DNA of 64,000 nucleotides. It comes from Streptomyces sp. CG4. GTDB lineage: Bacteria > Actinomycetota > Actinomycetes > Streptomycetales > Streptomycetaceae. Both the position numbers and the translations under genes were made by a program. Below the pieces are notes generated by a model, which searched no databases, was not told the origin of the DNA, and saw only the letters and a program-made list of their open reading frames with translations. Below, piece by piece: positions 32,673 to 42,519 of the stretch (its first letter is position 1; the number at the start of each line of letters is the position of its first letter). The stretch covers positions 7,874,001 through 7,938,000 of the forward strand of contig NZ_CP163525.1 of the NCBI RefSeq assembly GCF_041080655.1, given 5' to 3'.

Positions 32673-33092
32673 TCAGGCCGTCGCCAGCGCCACCTCGGTG
32701 GACTTGATCAGGGCGACCACGGCGGAGCCGGTGGAGAGCCCGAGGTCGGTGGCCGACTCCTTGGTGATGGCGGAGGTCACCGAGCCACCGTCGATCGAGA
32801 TCTTCACGGTGGCCATCGCGGCGCCGGCCGCGATGTCGGTGACGGTGCCCGGCAGCTGGTTGCGGATGGAGACGCGGTCGATCGGCGCGGTGGCGAGGGA
32901 GACCTCGGTCGACTTCACCAGGGCCCGTACCGTGGCGCCCTCGGCGAGGCCCAGGTCCCGGACGGACTCCAGGGTGATCGCCGCGGTCAGGTCCTGGCCC
33001 CCGTCGAGCCGGATCTTGACGGTGGCCATGGCCTCGCCCGGCTGGATCGCCGTGACCGTGCCGGGGAGCTGGTTGCGGATGCTCAGGGTCAT
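32673..33092 (-). CDS. Molbindin with two tandem Mop domains
   Basis: This 139-residue protein consists of two Mop/TOBE repeats, each starting SIRNQLPGTVT and ending ALVKSTEV or ALIKSTEV. Such molbindins bind molybdate oxyanions in the cytoplasm and buffer the metal. ATG 33092 begins the first repeat directly (MTLSIRNQLPG). It lies immediately downstream of modC in the same direction, 28 bases away, and is probably the last gene of the modABC operon. Confidence 0.92.
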   Translation of the reverse strand: MTLSIRNQLPGTVTAIQPGEAMATVKIRLDGGQDLTAAITLESVRDLGLAEGATVRALVKSTEVSLATAPIDRVSIRNQLPGTVTDIAAGAAMATVKISIDGGSVTSAITKESATDLGLSTGSAVVALIKSTEVALATA

Positions 33093-33120
33093 GGGCACCC
33101 ACGGTAGGGTGGCCGTCCGC

Positions 33121-34206
<1,086 letters not shown>

Positions 34207-34247
34207 GGGTCCGTACGTTCGCACACGGCCCGGTCCCGCTGCCATGA

Positions 34248-35108
34248 TCACGCTCCCGTCATCCAGCGGTCCCTGAGCGCGGCCAGTACCGCGATCGAGA
34301 CCACCAGCAGGACCAGGCTGAGCGAGATCGCGGCCTCGGGGTCGTTCTGCAGGGCCAGATAGACCGCGAGGGGCATGGTCTGGGTGCGGCCGGGGAAGTT
34401 GCCCGCGAAGGTGATCGTCGCGCCGAACTCGCCGAGCGCACGCGCCCAGGCCAGCACCGACCCGGCCGCGATGCCGGGCGCGATCAGCGGCAGGGTGACC
34501 CGGCGGAACGCGGTGAAGCGGGACGCGCCGAGCGTCGTCGCCGCCTCCTCGAAACGCGGGTCGGCCGCGCGCAGGGTGCCCTCGACGCTGATGACCAGGA
34601 ACGGCATCGCGACGAACGACTCCGCGATCACGACCCCGGTGGTGGTGAACGGCAGTGTGATCCCGAACCAGGAGTCCAGCCAGGTGCCGATCACCCCGTT
34701 GCGGCCGAGCGCCAGCAGCAGCGCCACACCGCCGACCACCGGCGGCAGCACCAGGGGCAAGGTCACCAGGGCCCGTACGAACCCCCGGCCGGGAAAGTCC
34801 GTACGGGCCAGCAGCCAGGCCAGGGGCACGCCCAGGACGAGGCTGACGGCCGTCGCCGCGGTGGCGCTGACCAGCGAGAGCTGGAGCGCCTGCCACACCT
34901 CGGTGCTGGACAGCTGGCCCGGCAGACTGCCCCAGGGTGCGCGGATGAGCAGCGCGACCAGCGGCAGCAGCAGGAACGCCAGCGCCACCAGACCCGGCAG
35001 CAGCAGCGGCAACGGCACGCCGCGTCGGCTCCCCGTGCCGACGCGGCGGCGCCGCGGTCGGCCCGTGCGGGGGCCGGCCGCGGCGCCGGGCTCGAGGAGC
35101 GAGGTCAC
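34248..35108 (-). CDS. modB: Molybdate ABC transporter permease
   Basis: This 286-residue membrane protein has a basic N-terminus and six hydrophobic segments. The coupling-helix motif EEAATTLGASRFTAFRRVTLP is the EAA loop that docks on ModC. Its start overlaps the modA stop by four bases (ATGA), so the two are co-translated. Family assignment to molybdate rather than sulfate rests on modA and the surrounding molybdenum genes. Confidence 0.92.
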   Translation of the reverse strand: MTSLLEPGAAAGPRTGRPRRRRVGTGSRRGVPLPLLLPGLVALAFLLLPLVALLIRAPWGSLPGQLSSTEVWQALQLSLVSATAATAVSLVLGVPLAWLLARTDFPGRGFVRALVTLPLVLPPVVGGVALLLALGRNGVIGTWLDSWFGITLPFTTTGVVIAESFVAMPFLVISVEGTLRAADPRFEEAATTLGASRFTAFRRVTLPLIAPGIAAGSVLAWARALGEFGATITFAGNFPGRTQTMPLAVYLALQNDPEAAISLSLVLLVVSIAVLAALRDRWMTGA

Positions 35109-35938
35109 GGCTTGAGGAAGCCCGCCTGGCTCAGCACCTTCTGGCCCTCGGGGGACTGCACGAAGGCGATGAACGCCTTGGCGGCCTCGGCGTTCGGCGC
35201 GTTCTTCAGCAGGGTGATCGGGTAGTCGTTGACAGCCTTGGCCGACTCGGGGAACTCCACGCCCTGCACCTTGTCACCCGCGGCGTGTACATCGGTCTTG
35301 TAGACGATCGCGGCGTCGGCCTCCTTCAGCTCCACCTTGTTCAGGGCGCTCTTGACGTCCTGCTCGTAGGAGGCCGGGGTGAGCTTGAGATGGCCGGCGT
35401 CCAGGACCTTCTGCGCGGCGGCGCCGCACGGCACCGTCTTGTCGCACAGCACGACCTTCAGGCCGGACTTGGTGAGGTCGTTCAGCGAGGCCACCTTGTG
35501 CGGGTTGCCCGGCACCGTGGCGATCTCCAGCTGGTTGCGGACGAAGGTGGCCGGGGTCCCGACCGCGTCCTTCTTGTCCGTGACGATCTTCATGGTCTTG
35601 GGGCTGGCGGCGGCGAAGACGTCCGCCGGGGCGCCGCCGGTGATGCTCGCGGCCAGGGTGTCGCTGCCGCCGAAGTTGAAGGTGACCTTGGTGCCCGGGT
35701 GCTGCTTCTCGAACTCCTGCTGCAGGGTCGTGAAGCTCTCCTTCAGCGAGGCGGCCGCGAACACGGTGACCGTGCCGGACAGCTTCTGCGCGTTCGACGC
35801 GCCGGACGAGGCCGAGGTGTCCGTCGACTTGGCCGAGTCGGACGAGGAGGAGCAGGCGCTGAGTGCCATCAGGGCGGCGGCTCCCGCACCGGCCAGCTGC
35901 AGCATCCGCCGGGTCCGGCGCACGGAACGGGTCATCAC
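35105..35938 (-). CDS. modA: Molybdate-binding lipoprotein
   Basis: This 277-residue extracellular lipoprotein captures molybdate or tungstate for ModBC. The signal peptide ends in the lipobox LSAC with Cys29, followed by a Ser-rich linker. The mature part has LSGTVTVFAAASLKESF and FGGSDTLAASITGGAPADVFA, hallmarks of ModA with its oxyanion-binding serines. It is first in modABC plus molbindin. Confidence 0.94.
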   Translation of the reverse strand: MMTRSVRRTRRMLQLAGAGAAALMALSACSSSSDSAKSTDTSASSGASNAQKLSGTVTVFAAASLKESFTTLQQEFEKQHPGTKVTFNFGGSDTLAASITGGAPADVFAAASPKTMKIVTDKKDAVGTPATFVRNQLEIATVPGNPHKVASLNDLTKSGLKVVLCDKTVPCGAAAQKVLDAGHLKLTPASYEQDVKSALNKVELKEADAAIVYKTDVHAAGDKVQGVEFPESAKAVNDYPITLLKNAPNAEAAKAFIAFVQSPEGQKVLSQAGFLKP

Positions 35939-36142
35939 GTTTCTACTCCTCGCGTTCTGTGGAACAACTGTCGCGCCCTGTCACGGCCGGGGGAAGTCCG
36001 CCGTGCGGCGATGATACTGCCGCATCTGCCAGCTGTAAGTCTCCTGTCACATCGCATGAGCTGCGAACTCGTGACCTGTAGCTTGCATGTGCGTTTGCAC
36101 GGTGCGCCACGGCGGGTACGGTGCTGCGGGAGGTGGTCGCAG

Positions 36143-36631
36143 GTGACGCTCGCGGAACTCGACCTGACCGGCGATCTGGCCCGGCCCGCCCGGCTGACCG
36201 TGCCGGACCTGCTCCGCTGGCCGCAGCACCGGGTGGACGTCAGCTTCGAGTGCGCGACCAGCGGCATCCAGCACCACCGGTTCGCCGGTCCGCGCCTGTA
36301 CGACGTCCTCGTCGACGCCGGGCCGGACTTCGACCCGGCACGGCGCAAGGACCGGCTGCGCTTCCTCATCGCTATCACCGGCACCGACGGCCACCACGCC
36401 GTGCTGTCCTGGGCCGAGATCGACCCGGACTTCGCCCACGCGCCCGTCCTGCTGGGCGTGCGCATCGACGGCACCCCGCTGGACGCGGCCGGGCCCCAGC
36501 TGGTGCTCCCGCAGGACCGGTGCGGGGCCCGGCACATCAGCGGGATCACGGCGATCCGAGTGGACGGCGGCTACCGCTGTGCCGCTCCAGCTCCCGCCAC
36601 ACCCGGTCACGCAGCAGCGGCACCTCGGTGA
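36143..36631 (+). CDS. Small molybdopterin-dependent oxidoreductase-like protein (SUOX fold)
   Basis: This 162-residue protein resembles the Moco-binding core of sulfite-oxidase-family proteins. VSFECATSGIQHHRFAGPRLYDVL carries the conserved cysteine (Cys37) that ligates molybdenum, and LPQDRCGARHISGITAIRV resembles the end of the domain. No signal peptide is seen, so it would be cytoplasmic. GTG 36143 has GGGAGG nine bases upstream. The 3' end overlaps the oppositely oriented dehydrogenase gene by 86 bases, so the last 25 residues may be an overrun. It is divergent from modA. Confidence 0.75.
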   Translation: MTLAELDLTGDLARPARLTVPDLLRWPQHRVDVSFECATSGIQHHRFAGPRLYDVLVDAGPDFDPARRKDRLRFLIAITGTDGHHAVLSWAEIDPDFAHAPVLLGVRIDGTPLDAAGPQLVLPQDRCGARHISGITAIRVDGGYRCAAPAPATPGHAAAAPR

Positions 36632-39284
36632 ACCGCACACCCGTCGCGTCCCGCAGGGCGTTCGCCAGGGCCGGGGCGACCGGGTTGAACGGACTCTCGC
36701 TCATCGACTTCGCGCCCAGCGGCCCGATCGCGTCGGCCGTCTCCATGAAGTGCACCTCGGTGCGCGGCACATCGGCGTACTGCGGGAGCCGGTAGCGGCG
36801 GAAGGCGGCCGTGTCGACCGCGCCCCGCTCGTCCAGCAGCACCTGCTCGAGGAGCGTGGCGCCGAGCGCCTGGGCGACGCCGCCCTCCACCTGGCCCCGG
36901 CACTGCATCGGGTTCATCACCTTGCCGGCGTCGGCCGCGTGCACACTGCGCAGGATGCGGATCTCGCCGCTGCCGGGGTCGACCGCCACCCGGAACCAGT
37001 GCGCGTTGAAGGCGACCGAGCGCGGGGTCCCGCCGAAGTGCCCGTCGGCGGCGAGTGCGAGGCCGACCGCGCGGGAGGCCGCGTACACCTCCTTGAGCAG
37101 CAGGCGTCCGCCGGGGTGCAGGACGGCCTCCTCGGTGAGCCGACAGTTCGCGCGCTCCACGCCCAGCTGGGCGGCGGCGAAGTCCAGCAGCTGGTCGGCG
37201 AGGGCACGGGCGGCACGCAGGGTGGCCTTGCCGGCGACGACCGTGCCGGTGGAGGCGAACGCGCCGGTGTCGTGCCGTACGACGTCCGTGTCGGACTGGC
37301 GGATGGTGATCCGGTCGACGGTGGTGGCGAGTTCACCGGCCGCGATCTGCTGGTGCACGGTCGTGGTGCCGTTGCCGAACTCGGCGGTGCCGACGGCCAG
37401 ATCGAAGGTGCCGTCGGGCAGCAGTGTGGCCTTGGCGTCGGCGATGTGGCCGCCGGGCGGGCCGGTCGCGATCATCGCCAGGGCCGCGCCCTCGCCCAGC
37501 AGCCAGCCCTCGGGGGCGGGTTCACCGGGCTGGGCCTGCGCCCGGCGCACGATCGACAGGCACTGGTCGAGGCCGTAGCTCGCGATGTGCAGGTCCTCCT
37601 CGTGGCCGCCGGGCGTGAGCATCGGCTCGTCGGGGCCGATGATGTTGCGGGCCTTGAACTCCAGCGGGTCCAGGCCAAGTTGGCGGGCCAGCTCGTCCAG
37701 CGCGGACTCCACCGCGAACAGCACCTGGCCGAGGCCGTAGCCGCGGAAGGCGCCCGCCGGGACGGTGTGCGTGTACACCGAGTAGGCGTCGACCTGTTTG
37801 TGCGCGGCGCGGTAGACCGCCATGGACTCGCCGACGCTGTGGAACATCACGGCCGGGCCGTGGTTGCCGTACGCACCGGTGTTGGCGACGACGCGCAGTT
37901 GGAGGGCGGTGAGGGTGCCGTCGCGGCGGGCGCCCGCCTTCACCCGGATCGTGAAGGGGTGCCGGGTGGTCGCGCCGTAGAACTGCTCGGCGCGGGTGTA
38001 CTCCAGTTTCACCGGGCGGCGCAGTCTCAGCACGGCGAGGGCCACGATGTCCTCGACCAGCATCTCCTGCTTGCCGCCGAACCCGCCGCCGACCCGGCCC
38101 GCCATCACCCGGACCTGTTCCTCGGACAGGTCGTACAGGGTGCACAGGGCGCGGCGGGTGAGGAAGGGGGTCTGGGAGCTGGTGCGGACGGTGAGCCGGC
38201 CGTCCTCGTCGATCCAGGCGACCGCGCCGTGCGTCTCCAGACTGGCGTGCTGGACCCGCTGGGTGCGGAAGGTCTCCTCGTAGACGACGTCCGCCTCGGC
38301 GAAGCCCGCCGCGATGTCGCCGATCTCGCCGTGCGCCTCGCCGACGACGTTGTCCTGCGGGCGGGAGATCCGGGCCGTTCCCGCGTCCTTGTCGTGGACC
38401 ACGGGCGCCCCCGGCCGCATGGCCTCCTCGGGGTCGAGTACGGCGGGCAGCTCCTCGTACGTCACCTCGATCCGCCGGCAGCCCTCCTCGGCGGCCGCCT
38501 CGCTGTCGGCGACGACGGCCGCCACACGCTGGCCGACGTACCGGACCGTGTCGTCCAGGACCCGGGTGTCGTCCGGGTCCTCCTCGGGGTGCTCATGGCG
38601 GGCGGTGGAGAAGTGCCGTTCCGGGGCGTCGTGGTGGGTGAACACGGCCTGGACGCCGGGGACGCGCAGGGCGGCGGAGGTGTCGATCGCGAGGATGCGG
38701 GCGTGCGCGTGCGGGGAGCGCAGCAGCTTCATGTGCAGCAGGCCGGGCACGTCGATGTCGAAGGTGTAGCGGGCGGTGCCGGTGACGACCTGCGGTCCGG
38801 CCGGGGCGGGCAGGCTGCGGCCGACGGACTCGCCGGGCGCGGGCGCCTCCACGTTCTTCACCCCGCGGACGGCGTCCTCGATGGCCCGGTAGCCGGTGCA
38901 GCGGCACAGGTTGCCCTTGAACGCCCTTGGCAGATCGGCCAGTTTGTCCACGTCGAGGGCGGCCGTGGTCATCAGGAAGCCGGCCGTGCAGAAACCGCAC
39001 TGGAAGCCCTGGGCGTCGAGGAACTTCTGCTGGACGGGATGGAGTTCGCCGTCCGGGGCGGCCAGGCCCTCGACCGTGGTGACGCGGTGGCCGTCGGCCC
39101 GGAAGGCCGGGTACAGGCAGCTGTGCACGGGCTCGCCGTCGACGTGGACCGTGCAGGCGCCGCAGTCGCCCTGGTCGCAGCCCTTCTTCACCCCGAACCA
39201 GCCGCGTTCGCGCAGATAGGTGCGCAGGCACTGGCCTGGCCGGGGCTCCTCCTCGAAGGTCCGGCCGTTGACGTCCACCTTCAT
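36546..39284 (-). CDS. Xanthine dehydrogenase-family enzyme, fused [2Fe-2S] and Moco subunits
   Basis: The 912-residue protein starts with a plant-type ferredoxin domain (Cys36, Cys41, Cys44, Cys56) and a second [2Fe-2S] domain (Cys96, Cys99, Cys127, Cys129). The large molybdopterin domain of the xanthine oxidase family follows, with GRVGGGFGGKQE and PAGAFRGYGLGQ. The catalytic glutamate is probably in AKSMSESPFNP near the C-terminus. FeS is fused directly to Moco and the FAD subunit is the separate upstream gene. Purine oxidation is the likely role, supported by the divergent PucR regulator, but an aldehyde substrate is not excluded. A 17-bp duplication spans its start. Confidence 0.9.
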   Translation of the reverse strand: MKVDVNGRTFEEEPRPGQCLRTYLRERGWFGVKKGCDQGDCGACTVHVDGEPVHSCLYPAFRADGHRVTTVEGLAAPDGELHPVQQKFLDAQGFQCGFCTAGFLMTTAALDVDKLADLPRAFKGNLCRCTGYRAIEDAVRGVKNVEAPAPGESVGRSLPAPAGPQVVTGTARYTFDIDVPGLLHMKLLRSPHAHARILAIDTSAALRVPGVQAVFTHHDAPERHFSTARHEHPEEDPDDTRVLDDTVRYVGQRVAAVVADSEAAAEEGCRRIEVTYEELPAVLDPEEAMRPGAPVVHDKDAGTARISRPQDNVVGEAHGEIGDIAAGFAEADVVYEETFRTQRVQHASLETHGAVAWIDEDGRLTVRTSSQTPFLTRRALCTLYDLSEEQVRVMAGRVGGGFGGKQEMLVEDIVALAVLRLRRPVKLEYTRAEQFYGATTRHPFTIRVKAGARRDGTLTALQLRVVANTGAYGNHGPAVMFHSVGESMAVYRAAHKQVDAYSVYTHTVPAGAFRGYGLGQVLFAVESALDELARQLGLDPLEFKARNIIGPDEPMLTPGGHEEDLHIASYGLDQCLSIVRRAQAQPGEPAPEGWLLGEGAALAMIATGPPGGHIADAKATLLPDGTFDLAVGTAEFGNGTTTVHQQIAAGELATTVDRITIRQSDTDVVRHDTGAFASTGTVVAGKATLRAARALADQLLDFAAAQLGVERANCRLTEEAVLHPGGRLLLKEVYAASRAVGLALAADGHFGGTPRSVAFNAHWFRVAVDPGSGEIRILRSVHAADAGKVMNPMQCRGQVEGGVAQALGATLLEQVLLDERGAVDTAAFRRYRLPQYADVPRTEVHFMETADAIGPLGAKSMSESPFNPVAPALANALRDATGVRFTEVPLLRDRVWRELERHSGSRRPLGSP

Positions 39285-39307
39285 CGCCGCTCCACCTTCA
39301 TCGCCGC
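39274..39307 (-). repeat. 17-bp tandem duplication over the junction of the two dehydrogenase genes
   Basis: On the minus strand, GCGGCGATGAAGGTGGA occurs twice in a row. Each copy has an ATG. The first ATG (39301) overlaps the FAD-subunit stop as ATGA and now opens only a six-codon frame MKVERR; the second (39284) starts the large subunit. Confidence 0.85.
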
Positions 39308-40122
39308 TCCTCCTCCGTCAGCTCGCGGCGGATCTCCTCCGCCAACCGGAACGTCATGTGGCGCCGCCACTCGGGCAGTCCGTGGATGTCGTCGAACCAC
39401 TCACCGTCCGCGACCGCCCCGTCGATCGCCTCGCGCAGCGCCCCGGCCGTCGGGGCCAGCGGGAACCACAGCCGCACCGGACGGACCGTGGCGGCGGTGA
39501 CGGTGATGGCGACCGAGTGGTCGACCGGGTCGAGCGTGCCGATGACGAGGGCGGCCGAGCGGCCCAGGCCGTACAGCGAGGTCTGCCGGAACGCCGTGCG
39601 GCAGGCCAGGGCACGGGCGGGGAGGGTGACCGAGCGCAGCAGCTCGCCCGCGGCGAGGTCCTTGCGACCCGCTCCGATGACGAAGTCGGCGACCCGGACC
39701 CGGCGCCGGGCCCCGTCCTGGGCGAGGAGCAGACACTCCCCGTCGAGAGCGGCCGTGAGGGAGATCATCGGGCCGGCCGGCAGCCCGTTGCACAGGTTCC
39801 CGCCCACCGTGGCCATGTTCCAGATCTTGAACGAGGCGAGGAACGCCCGGCAGCACTGCTCGAAGAGGGGAGCCGCCGGGGCGATCAAGTCCCGGGCGCA
39901 GCGCGACAGTTCGGCGATGGTGCAGGTGGCGGCGAGCTCCAGCGAGCCGTCCGCGTGGCGCTGTACGGGTGTCCAGCCCATCCGGCTCAGGTCCACCAGG
40001 CGCCGCAGCTGCGGCTGGGGCTCGGAGAACAGGTACGTTCCGCCGCCGAGCCAGGCGTCCCCCGGCCGCCACGGCGCGGGCCGCCTGGCGTCTCGTATCT
40101 CGAGCACCGTGTTCAGGTCCAT
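39298..40122 (-). CDS. FAD-binding subunit of xanthine dehydrogenase-family enzyme
   Basis: This 274-residue protein transfers electrons from the FeS clusters to NAD through FAD. FAD motifs are GGGTYL (residues 27-32) and the block NMATVGGNLCNGLPAGPM in the middle. It precedes the fused FeS-Moco gene by 13 bases in the same direction, and both form an operon divergent from the PucR regulator. Confidence 0.9.
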   Translation of the reverse strand: MDLNTVLEIRDARRPAPWRPGDAWLGGGTYLFSEPQPQLRRLVDLSRMGWTPVQRHADGSLELAATCTIAELSRCARDLIAPAAPLFEQCCRAFLASFKIWNMATVGGNLCNGLPAGPMISLTAALDGECLLLAQDGARRRVRVADFVIGAGRKDLAAGELLRSVTLPARALACRTAFRQTSLYGLGRSAALVIGTLDPVDHSVAITVTAATVRPVRLWFPLAPTAGALREAIDGAVADGEWFDDIHGLPEWRRHMTFRLAEEIRRELTEEERR

Positions 40123-40331
40123 GGCCGAAAGTGAACCAACGGGAAACGGCCCGGACGACTGGTGCCGAGCACGGAAACTCCGACGCCGCGGCTGCTCCCA
40201 CTGGAGGATCCACCAAGAAGCATCCGCTCTCGAAAGCTTGCATTTACGATGTTTCCTCTCGCACTCGGCTCGCGAATGCGAGATGCCGGACGGTCTGCTC
40301 GCCGCCCGGCGGCCGTACGAGGAGCCAGCAC

Positions 40332-41954
40332 ATGCACGTGGAACACCTCCTGGGGGACGCCTCCCTCGGCCTGCGCCTGCTGTGGGCGGAGGACGCGCTG
40401 CTGAGGCGTGAAATCAGCGGAGTGACCGTCACGGACCTGGAGGACCCGGCCCGGTTCGTGCGGCCCGGCGAGGTGGTGCTCAGCGGACTGGTGTGGTGGT
40501 CGCCCGACGGCGGCTCCGGCAGGGCGGAGCGGTTCGTCTCGGCACTGAAGGACGCGGGGGCGGCCGCGCTGCTCGCGGGCGAGGAGACCCACGGGGCCGT
40601 GCCGGACGACCTGGTCGAGGCGTGCGTACGGCACCGGGTGCCGGTGGTCGGGGTGCCGGCGCACATCATGTTCCGGTCGATCACGGACACGGTGTATCTG
40701 CGTCAGTGGGGCGGGCTGAGCCGGCATCAGGCGCTGCCGGAGAACACGCGCGTACGGCTGAGCCGGCTGCTCGCGCAGGAGGCAGGGCCGGGCGCCGTCC
40801 TCGGCGCGGCCTTCGCCCACCTCGGCGGGGCCGCCGCGTACGTCTTCACCCCGTCCGGGCGGACGGTCGCGGCCACGGCGGGCGCGGCGGCCGTGCCGGC
40901 CCGGGAGGCGGTCGCACTCGTCGCGGACGGGGCCGGGGTGACCGCCTCCGTCGACGCGGGCGGTGTGTCCGCCTACGAGCGCTGGCTGCTGTATCTGCCC
41001 GATCCCGACGGTGCGCCGCCGCGCATGCTGCACGAGGTCGCCGCCGTGCTGGCGCGCTGTCAGGAGGCCGGTGCCCGTCGTCCGTCGGCCGGTTCGCGCG
41101 CGGCGGACGAACTCGGTGCGCTGCTGGCCGCTGCGGGCGGGCGGGAGGACGGGACGGTGGGAGCCGCGCTGCGCCGGTGCGGGCTGCCGGAGACGGGGCC
41201 GTACCAGGTGATCGTCGCGGACGTGGAGGTACGAGCGCCGGAGGCACGGCAGCCGGGGGTGGCCGAAGTGCTGCTCGCCGAGGGGGCGTTGGCCGAGGTG
41301 GCCGGGCATCTGGTGGAGGCGGGCGGCGGTGCTGGAGAGGGCGCGGACGGGGGTGAGGGGGTTCCCGCCGTCGCGGCTGCCGTGGGGCGGCTGCCGGACG
41401 GGTGCGCCTTCGCGGTGCTGTCCGGCGGCGCGGCGGACGGTTCGACCGACGGCTGCGCTGACGGCTGGGCGGACGGCTGGGCGGACGAGGTGTGGTCACT
41501 GGTCGCCGACTGTGCGCCGGGCGTCGCGCTGCACGGCGGCATCGGCGTGCCCGCGGCGGAACCCGAAGGCCTGCGCGGTGCGCTGGCACAGGCCCACTAC
41601 GCCCTGACTTCGGCCCGCACCACCGCGCCCGGCGCCTCCCGGCTCGTCGACGCCGGTGCCCTCACCACCCTCGACGCCCTGCTCACGGGGGTGCCGGCCG
41701 ACGTGCGCGACGCCTACAGCCACAGGGTTCTCGGCCCGCTGCTGGAGAGCGACCGGCCCGCCATCGCCGTCCTGCTGAGCACCCTGGAGACCTTCCTGGC
41801 CTGCGACGGCTCCTGGGCGCGTACGGCCCAGGCGCTACATCTGCACGTCAACACCGTGCACTACCGGGTGGAGCGCATCGAGCGGCTCACCGGGCGCGAT
41901 CTGTCCCGGCTGCGGGACCGGCTCGATCTGTGGGCCGCGCTGATGTGCCGGTAG
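40332..41954 (+). CDS. PucR-family regulator
   Basis: This 540-residue regulator has an N-terminal PucR domain (residues 1-120, RREISGVTVTDLEDPARFVRPGEVVLSG), a GGDEF-like middle region and a C-terminal helix-turn-helix (AQALHLHVNTVHYRVERIERLTGRDL). PucR proteins control purine catabolism, so the divergent dehydrogenase operon is the likely target. ATG 40332 follows GAGGAG. A Trp-Ala-Asp-Gly repeat (DGWADGWADE, about residue 378-387) is coded by a 12-bp tandem repeat and probably sits in a loop. Confidence 0.88.
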   Translation: MHVEHLLGDASLGLRLLWAEDALLRREISGVTVTDLEDPARFVRPGEVVLSGLVWWSPDGGSGRAERFVSALKDAGAAALLAGEETHGAVPDDLVEACVRHRVPVVGVPAHIMFRSITDTVYLRQWGGLSRHQALPENTRVRLSRLLAQEAGPGAVLGAAFAHLGGAAAYVFTPSGRTVAATAGAAAVPAREAVALVADGAGVTASVDAGGVSAYERWLLYLPDPDGAPPRMLHEVAAVLARCQEAGARRPSAGSRAADELGALLAAAGGREDGTVGAALRRCGLPETGPYQVIVADVEVRAPEARQPGVAEVLLAEGALAEVAGHLVEAGGGAGEGADGGEGVPAVAAAVGRLPDGCAFAVLSGGAADGSTDGCADGWADGWADEVWSLVADCAPGVALHGGIGVPAAEPEGLRGALAQAHYALTSARTTAPGASRLVDAGALTTLDALLTGVPADVRDAYSHRVLGPLLESDRPAIAVLLSTLETFLACDGSWARTAQALHLHVNTVHYRVERIERLTGRDLSRLRDRLDLWAALMCR

Positions 41955-42037
41955 GGCGTCTCCGGCGCCGTATGCGCAGAACGAGGGCCGGGAGAGGGCA
42001 GAGGCGAGCGCAGAGACGAGCGCCGGGGCGTGCCGGG

Positions 42038-42442
42038 TCAGACGCGGTCGATGTGCACGTTGGTGGACTTCACGCGCGCCGTGGCCTCCATGCCGACCTC
42101 CAGGCCGAGTTCCTCGACGGCTTCCCGGGTCAGCAGCGACACCAGCCGGTGCGGGCCCGCCTGGATCTCCACCTGGGCGGCTACGTCACCGAGCTTGATC
42201 GCCGTGACGATGCCGGGGAACGCGTTGCGGACGGAGGTGTAGGGGGCGTCTTCCTCGCCGCTGCCCGCCTTGGCCAGTTCGACGGAGAACGCGGCGAGAT
42301 CCTTGCCGTCGATGAGCCGCCGCCCGGACTCGTCGCGATGGGTCGCCACCCGGCCCGCGTCGGCCCAGCGGCGGGCGGTGTCCGGGCTCACGCCGAGCAG
42401 CCGTGCCGCCTGGCCGATCGTGTAGGACTGCATGTCGGTCAC
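42038..42442 (-). CDS. HTH-TOBE molybdate-responsive regulator (ModE-like)
   Basis: The 134-residue protein joins a MerR/excisionase-type helix-turn-helix (residues 5-50, YTIGQAARLLGVSPDTARRWADAGRV) to one TOBE/Mop domain (about 66-134, RNAFPGIVTAIKLGDVAAQVEI). This layout suits a molybdate-sensing transcription factor different from E. coli ModE, which has a winged helix and two Mop repeats. It is divergent from the broken DUF1707 gene across an inverted repeat that may be its own operator. Confidence 0.85.
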   Translation of the reverse strand: MTDMQSYTIGQAARLLGVSPDTARRWADAGRVATHRDESGRRLIDGKDLAAFSVELAKAGSGEEDAPYTSVRNAFPGIVTAIKLGDVAAQVEIQAGPHRLVSLLTREAVEELGLEVGMEATARVKSTNVHIDRV

Positions 42443-42491
42443 GATAGGGCCACACGCTGGGAACTGTGGACGTGGGGTTGGCCGTTGGGTA

Positions 42492-42509
42492 TAACGCGAT
42501 ATAGCGTTA
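42492..42509. promoter_or_regulatory. Inverted repeat upstream of the HTH-TOBE regulator
   Basis: TAACGC-GATATA-GCGTTA is a perfect 6+6+6 palindrome between the regulator and the divergent gene. It contains CGTTA half-sites, which are also found in E. coli ModE boxes (CGTTATAT type). Autoregulation is inferred. Confidence 0.5.
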
Positions 42510-42519
42510 GTCTTCTGTC

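Noticed and set aside
40123..40331. CTCGCA-N13-TGCGAG as PucR operator
   Set aside because: The arms are short and the spacing is long; it could be chance. Not enough to call an operator.
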